A DNA stretch of 64,000 bases, taken from the NCBI GenBank assembly GCA_966211455.1, contig CBIHNI010000004.1, forward strand, positions 180,111 to 244,110. The letters run 5' to 3'. This DNA comes from 21-14-0-10-47-8 sp966211455 (GTDB taxonomy: Bacteria; Bdellovibrionota; Bdellovibrionia; Bdellovibrionales; Bdellovibrionaceae). Each line of letters starts with the position of its first letter. The first letter of the stretch is position 1. Of this stretch, positions 59,330 to 64,000 are shown in pieces. The position numbers were made by a program, and so were the translations under genes. The notes under the pieces were generated by a model. The model had not been told where the DNA came from. It worked only from the letters and a program-made list of their open reading frames with translations, and made no database searches.

Positions 59330-60484
59330 ATGGGAACACAGCTGCAAAATCATATTAAAAGTTTGCGAAACGAAGTCTCTGAGATCCAGGCTCAGCATCT
59401 GGCTCAAAGCAACGAATTTATGCGAATTGATGTCAGGGAACAGGATGAGGTTGAGAGCGGGCTCATTCCACAAGCGCTTCATATCCCGAAGGGCCTATTG
59501 GAAATGAAAATCGAAGAGATGGCGCCTGAGCTGGAAAGAAAGATCATTCTTTATTGTGCCGGTGGGAATCGCTCTCTGATGGCGGCGCAAAGTTTAAAAC
59601 AAATGGGTTACAAAAATATTTTTTCTCTGAGCGGTGGCATTAAGGCCTGGAAAGACGCGGGCTTGCCGTTAGAGCAAAAACCCACATTTCAAAAAATCGA
59701 TATAGACCGCTATCGGACGCAAATGCGTCTTCCGCAAGTGGGCGAGGCTGGACAACATAAATTGTCCCAAGCAAAAGTTTTAATTATTGGTGCCGGTGGG
59801 CTTGGTTCCCCCGTGGCTTATTATTTGGCGGCGGCCGGCGTTGGCACCATCGGTTTGATGGATGATGACGTTGTTGATAAAAGTAATTTGCAAAGACAGA
59901 TTCTGCACACGACGGATCGAATTGGTTTAGCCAAAGTTGAATCAGCAAAGCTCACTCTTCAGCAGCTGAATCCGCAAATCAAAATTCATATTTATCAAGA
60001 AAGACTGACTGAAGAAAATGTGGATCGCATTTTCCCCCAGTACGATTTGATTGTCGACGGTTGTGATAACTTTCAAACCCGTTATCTCGTGAATGATGCC
60101 TGTTTGAATCATGGTAAGGTCAATGTGCATGGATCTGTTTTTTGGTTTCAAGGGCAGGCCAGTGTTTTTTGTCATGCAGATGGGCCTTGTTATCGTTGCT
60201 TGTATCCGATGGCGCCTCATGCGGAACTTGCGCCCAATTGCGCTGATGCTGGGGTTCTAGGTGTTTTACCAGGGGCTATTGGTCTTATTGAAGCGACAGA
60301 AGTATTAAAGCTGATCCTGGGTGCTGGGCGATCGTTGGTGCAAAGGCTGCTCGTCTACGACGCTCTTGATATGGAGTTTCGAGAATTAAAAATTAGAAAA
60401 GATCCAAAATGTCCAGCTTGTTCTGATCGTAAGAAGAAATTGTCATATCAGGTGGTCAAGGATGAATGTCAGCAGGAGTCATAA
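59330..60484 (+). CDS. rhodanese - E1-like (ThiF/MoeB) sulfur-activating fusion
   Basis: The 384-aa protein has an N-terminal rhodanese domain (RIDVREQDEVESGLIPQALHIP, active Cys76 in LYCAGGNRS) and an E1-like adenylyltransferase domain with the ATP loop IGAGGLGS (154-160), DVVDKSNLQRQ, GCDNFQTRYLVND, the Cys in NCADAGVLGVLPG, and zinc cysteines CYRC and CPAC. In MoeB/Uba4-type fusions the rhodanese is usually C-terminal, so the order is reversed. ATG 59330 is assumed; GTG 59276 is possible. It is followed without a gap by a ubiquitin-fold carrier. Confidence 0.85.
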   Translation: MGTQLQNHIKSLRNEVSEIQAQHLAQSNEFMRIDVREQDEVESGLIPQALHIPKGLLEMKIEEMAPELERKIILYCAGGNRSLMAAQSLKQMGYKNIFSLSGGIKAWKDAGLPLEQKPTFQKIDIDRYRTQMRLPQVGEAGQHKLSQAKVLIIGAGGLGSPVAYYLAAAGVGTIGLMDDDVVDKSNLQRQILHTTDRIGLAKVESAKLTLQQLNPQIKIHIYQERLTEENVDRIFPQYDLIVDGCDNFQTRYLVNDACLNHGKVNVHGSVFWFQGQASVFCHADGPCYRCLYPMAPHAELAPNCADAGVLGVLPGAIGLIEATEVLKLILGAGRSLVQRLLVYDALDMEFRELKIRKDPKCPACSDRKKKLSYQVVKDECQQES

Positions 60485-60757
60485 ATGGCGATAATAGAAC
60501 TTCCTCCGGCTTTGCAGACCTTCACAAAGGGCACTCGCAAGTTTCAAACTGAGGCAAAAAGCTTAGATGAAGCCATTCAGTTCTTAGAGCTCAACAGTCC
60601 TGGGATTAAAAATAAGTTGATCAGTTCGCAAGGTGAGATTTTGCGTTTCGTGTCGATCTTTGTCGATAATGAAGACGTTCGCTATCAAGATGGTTTGAAG
60701 ACCAAATTGAAGCCCGAAAGTCTCATTCTGATTTTAGTGGCGATGGCTGGTGGCTGA
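60485..60757 (+). CDS. ubiquitin-fold (MoaD/ThiS-like) sulfur carrier ending in Gly-Gly
   Basis: The 90-aa protein has the beta-grasp pattern (LPPALQTFTKGTRKFQTEAKSLDEAIQFLELNSPGIKNKLI..VSIFVDNEDVRYQDGLKTKLKPESLILILVAMAGG) and the C-terminal Gly-Gly needed for adenylation and thiocarboxylation by the E1-like protein encoded directly upstream (zero-base gap; AGGAG ahead of ATG). Typical length for MoaD-type carriers. It most likely holds sulfur for the YcaO-TfuA reaction. Confidence 0.85.
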   Translation: MAIIELPPALQTFTKGTRKFQTEAKSLDEAIQFLELNSPGIKNKLISSQGEILRFVSIFVDNEDVRYQDGLKTKLKPESLILILVAMAGG

Positions 60758-60805
60758 TTATTTGGTGTTTTTTTGATTCTGAATTTGATACCATAACCTT
60801 ACAGA

Positions 60806-60823
60806 TTGATCGCATTTGATCAA
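60806..60823. promoter_or_regulatory. inverted repeat in front of the 34-aa peptide gene
   Basis: TTGATC-GCATTT-GATCAA is a perfect 6-bp inverted repeat ending about 13 bases before the peptide start, just ahead of its ribosome-binding site. The outer TTGAT/ATCAA arms recall the FNR box, but the spacing (N8 instead of N4) is wrong. It could be an operator for another regulator or a hairpin. Confidence 0.35.
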
Positions 60824-60836
60824 ACAAGGAGACAAA

Positions 60837-60941
60837 ATGAAAAAAGATACAGCGAATAAAGATACATTGAATAAAGAACCGTTAAAAAAAGTATCAGGTC
60901 CAGAAAAAGCGATTTCTCGACCTAACAGCACTACAAAATAA
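60837..60941 (+). CDS. 34-aa peptide, candidate RiPP precursor
   Basis: ATG 60837 has ACAAGGAGAC just upstream, a clear ribosome-binding site. The 34 residues are Lys- and Asp-rich at the start (MKKDTANKDTLNKEPLKK) and end in VSGPEKAISRPNSTTK, with no Cys and several Ser/Thr. It sits between the sulfur-carrier gene and the YcaO gene, with a strong terminator 33 bp after it, as expected for a precursor peptide made in excess over its modifying enzymes. It is too short for most gene callers. It is an inference from context, not a recognised sequence. Confidence 0.6.
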   Translation: MKKDTANKDTLNKEPLKKVSGPEKAISRPNSTTK

Positions 60942-60974
60942 TTTCGATTATTTTACAGAATAAAGAATGAGTCT

Positions 60975-61006
60975 GAAGCCCGGTTGAAGCCGGGCTTCTT
61001 TTTTTA
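60975..61006 (+). terminator. Rho-independent terminator (attenuator) before ycaO
   Basis: A 9-bp perfect stem, GAAGCCCGG (60975-60983) and CCGGGCTTC (60990-60998), loop TTGAAG, is followed by a run of T broken by one A. It would end most transcripts after the 34-aa peptide gene, with read-through supplying the modification enzymes. Confidence 0.9.
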
Positions 61007-61049
61007 TTTTTGTCTTTTTTATAAATTTATTCTCAACTATGATTTTTTT

Positions 61050-62342
61050 ATGGCGCATCAGTTGTTATCACAAAAATCAGTCAACGAATTGCGAAATGCT
61101 TTAACAAAAAAAGAAAAAATTCTTTATAAGAGTAACGGTTTTCGCGCGGCTCGTGCCCAAGATTTTTTGAAGGTTGTCGAAAAAACTCTTCCTAAAGTTG
61201 GTATCAAACGAATTGCTGATATTTCCTATCTATCGGCCACTCGTTATCCTGTTTTTCAAAGCTGCCGGCCCCATGTGCTTTTTCATTCGGCGACGGGCCA
61301 AAATACGGGAGCCCAAGGTAAGGGTCCACATGCCGCCCAAGCTTTGATTTCTTGCAGTATGGAAGCGATTGAAGGCTTCTGTGCCGAGCCACGTGAGGCA
61401 AATTTAATTCGCGGCTCGTACAATCAATTGAAAAATCAACACGTCATCGTAGCGCCTTCGCACTTTTTATTAAGCGGTGAACGTCAAATTGTCTCGTTCG
61501 ACGAAGTTTTGATGTGGACTCGAGCTTTGCATGTCCAGAGCGGAAATGAAATCTTAGTTCCAGCCGAAACAGTTTTCTTTCCGTTTATCAGTGAGCTCTA
61601 CGCAACGCGGGCCCAATTCACTGCAGGTGCAAATGGTTTGGCGTCAGGCTCAACTTATCTAGAAGCCACCATTCATGCTCTTTACGAAGTGATCGAAAGA
61701 AACTATCATTCACAATTAGAAAAAGGCAAAGTGACGCTCGAAGCTCTTCATGAAGAAGAATTAACCAACATTGGCATCGAAGAAACGAAAGCGGCCATGC
61801 GCGGCGAGTTTGAGTTGCAACTTTATGCTTTAGAGTCTCCGGGCATTAAAAATTTGCCGATGGTGATCTGTTTGTTAGTTGGAGATGACGTGACCTATTA
61901 CGGTCTTGGATGTTCAGCCAATGTTGAAATCTCAATTGATCGTGCGATCAGCGAAGCGCTGCAAAGTCAGGCGACGGTGATTAGCGGTTCTCGCGAAGAT
62001 CTGGACGAAGATCTTAAAAACAAACCTCCGGTGAATTCATTATTTACGAGTGTCGATCAGCCTGAGAGAAGAACCTTGCGGATCAAGGATTTTAAAAAAC
62101 GTGTGCACGATAAAAAGTTCTCCTTTTTGGGAGACGAATTTAATTTTATTTTGAAATGGCTCAAAGACGCCGGATTCAATAATGTTATGATTGCGAATCT
62201 GTGCCGCGAAGGTATTGATTTGCCAGTTGTCAAAGTCATTATTCCCAATATGGATCTGCCTCTAGACGGTAGGACTTCGTCTGGATTCAATTTCAACAAG
62301 CTGCTTGTTGCGCAATTTCCGAACGTAGGTTTTGCCAAATGA
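61050..62342 (+). CDS. YcaO-domain protein (cyclodehydratase/thioamide-type)
   Basis: The 430-aa protein has the ATP-binding YcaO signature. Glu residues are in SCSMEAIEGFCAE (Glu105/108), the TYLEATIHALYEVIERN stretch (Glu213/216) and AISEALQSQ (Glu302, Gln305), matching the usual E-x-x-E/Q ATP- and Mg-binding positions. YcaO proteins activate backbone amides by phosphorylation, giving azolines or, with TfuA, thioamides. There is no C-terminal PxPxP tail as in azoline-type enzymes. ATG 61050 (no clear ribosome-binding site) is chosen; the frame continues upstream to 60984, across the terminator. It overlaps tfuA as ATGA. Confidence 0.88.
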   Translation: MAHQLLSQKSVNELRNALTKKEKILYKSNGFRAARAQDFLKVVEKTLPKVGIKRIADISYLSATRYPVFQSCRPHVLFHSATGQNTGAQGKGPHAAQALISCSMEAIEGFCAEPREANLIRGSYNQLKNQHVIVAPSHFLLSGERQIVSFDEVLMWTRALHVQSGNEILVPAETVFFPFISELYATRAQFTAGANGLASGSTYLEATIHALYEVIERNYHSQLEKGKVTLEALHEEELTNIGIEETKAAMRGEFELQLYALESPGIKNLPMVICLLVGDDVTYYGLGCSANVEISIDRAISEALQSQATVISGSREDLDEDLKNKPPVNSLFTSVDQPERRTLRIKDFKKRVHDKKFSFLGDEFNFILKWLKDAGFNNVMIANLCREGIDLPVVKVIIPNMDLPLDGRTSSGFNFNKLLVAQFPNVGFAK

Positions 62343-63022
62343 TCAAAATTAAAATTTATTCCGGCTTGAGTCTTTCGCCAGCACAAATTCATGAAATTTT
62401 GCCCACGGCTGAAGTTGCGGCCCCCATTCGACGAGGTGATTTAATGAAAGACATTTCCGCAGGCTTTCATGTGATCGGAATTATCGACGGTGAATTTTTG
62501 CAAAATCTAGCGGTCAGTCCTTCTGAAATTGGCGACGCTCTTCGCTGCGGTCTTCGGGTCTTTGGTTCGTCCAGCATGGGGGCCTTGCGCGCTGTTGAGC
62601 TTGAAGACCAAGGGATGAAGGGTGTTGGCAAGGTATTTGATTTTATCAAATCGACAAAATATTTTCGCGATGATTGGTTGGGGCAAATTTTTTATGAAGG
62701 TCACCAAATGATTTCGATGCCTTATATGGATTTCTATTTTTCGGCGCAGGATTTGGTTGCTAAGAAAAAGATTTCGGCCAAAGAGGCCAAGAATTTTTGC
62801 GATCAGTACGAAAAACTGCATTTTTCAGAGAGAAACAGTGGCGGCCTTCGTCACGCATTAAAGAATGCATCACCAGCCATTCAAAAAAAGGCGGAGCTTA
62901 TTTTGCAAAATAAAAATCGAGTTAAAACGCAGGATGGACTCAGTTTGCTAAAGTCAGTTCGTTCCGAGCTGCAGAGGGTTCAAAAAGTAAATTCATTGAT
63001 CGAACGAAGTTTGCAGTTATGA
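62339..63022 (+). CDS. tfuA: TfuA-like protein, YcaO partner in thioamidation
   Basis: The 227-aa protein matches the TfuA family: a Rossmann-like start (IKIYSGLSLSPAQIHEIL..AAPIRRGDLMKD), then HVIGIIDGEF, EIGDALRCGLRVFGSSSMGALRAVEL, the most conserved part of the family, and a later helix with acidic ends. TfuA is the standard partner of YcaO enzymes in making backbone thioamides, as known from thioviridamide-type pathways and methyl-coenzyme M reductase. The stop overlaps the next gene as ATGA. Confidence 0.88.
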   Translation: MIKIKIYSGLSLSPAQIHEILPTAEVAAPIRRGDLMKDISAGFHVIGIIDGEFLQNLAVSPSEIGDALRCGLRVFGSSSMGALRAVELEDQGMKGVGKVFDFIKSTKYFRDDWLGQIFYEGHQMISMPYMDFYFSAQDLVAKKKISAKEAKNFCDQYEKLHFSERNSGGLRHALKNASPAIQKKAELILQNKNRVKTQDGLSLLKSVRSELQRVQKVNSLIERSLQL

Positions 63023-63822
63023 CTTTTTTAAATCGTTTTTTAAACGCAAGTCGAAGGCTGAGTTTCCATAATAAGGAAGGCAAGATAAAATGGTTATCCC
63101 CTTTTTCTTTTCTTTATCAGTTTTTCTTTCCGCATGTTTGGGTGGACAGTGAAAAATTGTATTCTGATGATCAAATACGTGAACTTGATAACTTATTGAA
63201 CGAATTGGACTATGGTGAAGTTGGTGGCTATGGATTTGACGAAAAGGCAAAGCTGCAATTGCGGAAAACACCTTTTGTTCATTGCGAATTCGAATTTGAA
63301 AGTGAAAAAATAAAGAGCTTTTCTATTGTCAAAATCGATGAATATGAAAGAACGGTCCCTGAGCGGCTTGAGAAATTTTTAAGCGGAATGGTGGAGGTCA
63401 CCATTCAGCGAATGCTCAAAGTTCGACCCCAGTTGCATCCTTATTTTAAGGATGTCAAAAGAGTTTGCTCGATCACTTTCGTACGTTACGAAATTCGTTC
63501 GCAAAAATCTTATCCCGAGTTTCCATGGCACAGCGATCTCGCTTACTTGCAGTCGATCACTCCCGTGCATATTCCGAAAAGCCTCGAGGGAGCGCACTTG
63601 CAGTTTTTAGATCGGACTTTACAAGATGAAAGTAAATATTTTGCTTTAGATATTAAATCAGAAGAAAATAAGCCCGTTTTTTTTGAGAATCAAAAATACT
63701 GGCATCGGGTGACCCCGTTTAAACTGACAAACAGTCCGGCCGAAGTAGAACTGCGCGATGTTTTTACTGTCGAAATCTACGACGACCTGGCAAAGCCAAA
63801 TACGAATAACTGGAGACGCTAG
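63019..63822 (+). CDS. putative 2-oxoglutarate/Fe(II) dioxygenase-like protein
   Basis: The 267-aa protein has a jelly-roll-type facial triad candidate: His171-x-Asp173 in FPWHSDLAYL, His229 in KYWHRVTP, and Arg246 in LRDVFTVEIYDD for the 2-oxoglutarate carboxylate. The N-terminal 45 residues include an aromatic stretch (SPFSFLYQFFFPHVWV). A beta-hydroxylase acting on the peptide, as in some thioamide RiPP clusters, would fit, but substrate and activity are inferred. Translationally coupled to tfuA. Last gene of the cluster. Confidence 0.65.
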   Translation: MTFLNRFLNASRRLSFHNKEGKIKWLSPFSFLYQFFFPHVWVDSEKLYSDDQIRELDNLLNELDYGEVGGYGFDEKAKLQLRKTPFVHCEFEFESEKIKSFSIVKIDEYERTVPERLEKFLSGMVEVTIQRMLKVRPQLHPYFKDVKRVCSITFVRYEIRSQKSYPEFPWHSDLAYLQSITPVHIPKSLEGAHLQFLDRTLQDESKYFALDIKSEENKPVFFENQKYWHRVTPFKLTNSPAEVELRDVFTVEIYDDLAKPNTNNWRR

Positions 63823-63897
63823 GTTCGATTATTGACGGCCGTTAAAGTGCGGTCATCCAATCCTCAAAACAGGACTGCATCAACCTCCAAAAACTAA

Positions 63898-63920
63898 AAA
63901 ACCCTCGCATGGAGGGTTTT
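63898..63920. terminator. bidirectional terminator between the cluster and tRNA-Gly
   Basis: AAAACCCTC (63898-63906) and GAGGGTTTT (63912-63920) form a 9-bp stem with a 5-base loop; A and T runs on both sides make it usable in both directions. It separates the plus-strand cluster from the minus-strand tRNA gene. Confidence 0.8.
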
Positions 63921-63927
63921 AAGAAAT

Positions 63928-64000
63928 TGGAGCGGGAGACGGGGCTCAAACCCGCGACCTTCGCCTTGGCAAGGCGACGCTCTATCAACTGAGCTACTCC
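63928..64000 (-). tRNA. tRNA-Gly (GCC anticodon), 5' three bases beyond the window
   Basis: Read on the minus strand, the sequence contains GGAG-TA, D stem GCTC/GAGC with the loop AGTTGATA, anticodon stem TCGCC/GGCGA around TTGCCAA (anticodon GCC), T arm GCGGG-TTTGAGC-CCCGT, the 3' acceptor strand CTCCCGC, discriminator T and an encoded CCA. The acceptor implies a 5' end GCGGGAG, of which the first three bases lie past position 64000. Confidence 0.95.

Noticed and set aside
60806..60823. FNR box before the 34-aa peptide
   Set aside because: The arms TTGAT/ATCAA are separated by eight bases rather than four, so it does not fit the FNR site; it is kept only as an unassigned inverted repeat.
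63823..63927. integrase or attachment repeat next to tRNA-Gly
   Set aside because: The gap holds only a terminator hairpin; no direct copy of the tRNA end was seen near 58.2-58.5 kb.

Overview
The window looks like chromosome from a Bdellovibrio-like predatory bacterium (Bdellovibrionota). The indications are a complete purine operon with Bacillus-type PurS/PurQ/short PurL, a fused cbb3 oxidase CcoN-CcoO subunit, a TIGR02147-type regulator, many sigma-54 and hybrid-kinase signalling genes, and several secreted cysteine-containing proteins of unknown function. This assignment is inferred from gene content; no rRNA is present to confirm it.

Layout. Positions 654-13425 are one dense, mostly overlapping plus-strand block: purM, purN, a Rossmann-fold protein of unknown role, purB, purC, purS, purQ, purL, purF, then a peptidoglycan-recycling trio (ldcA, a serine beta-lactamase-like hydrolase, mpl). 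Positions 13429-21612 are a minus-strand signalling operon: sigma-54 activator, Hpt protein, 1128-aa CHASE3/GAF hybrid kinase with three receivers, CheR, CheB, and a REC-kinase-REC protein. Positions 21803-25152 hold small stress-type genes (DUF1328, lone receiver, DUF4142), one with a good sigma-54 promoter, plus a MarR regulator/nnrD pair behind a palindromic operator. Positions 25211-25999 are a RAYT transposase with REP palindromes in front of and inside its coding frame. Positions 26106-42705 are mixed accessory genes: a class D beta-lactamase-like lipoprotein, a GNAT / heme-oxygenase-like diiron pair, a CNNM-CBS membrane protein, secreted unknowns, a TonB-like protein, a receiver-domain remnant and a second RAYT.

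Positions 42760-50421 carry the high-affinity cytochrome cbb3 oxidase with its assembly genes (ccoI, ccoS, ccoNO fusion, ccoQ, monoheme ccoP, ccoG) and a heme-binding lipoprotein. The copper-delivery pair PCu(A)C/SCO lies at 57192-58207. Positions 50441-55448 hold a second sigma-54 response regulator divergent from a PAS kinase, a sigma-54-promoted operon with bacteriohemerythrin, and a chemoreceptor.

The most unusual region is 58460-63822. It is visibly A+T-richer than its surroundings and ends next to a tRNA-Gly gene. It encodes a GNAT protein, a rhodanese-E1 (ThiF/MoeB-like) fusion, a ubiquitin-fold sulfur carrier ending in Gly-Gly, a 34-aa peptide followed by a strong terminator, a YcaO protein, a TfuA protein and a putative 2OG-Fe(II) dioxygenase. 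Together these suggest a peptide thioamidation (RiPP) pathway with its own sulfur relay. It is the best candidate for an undescribed system here.
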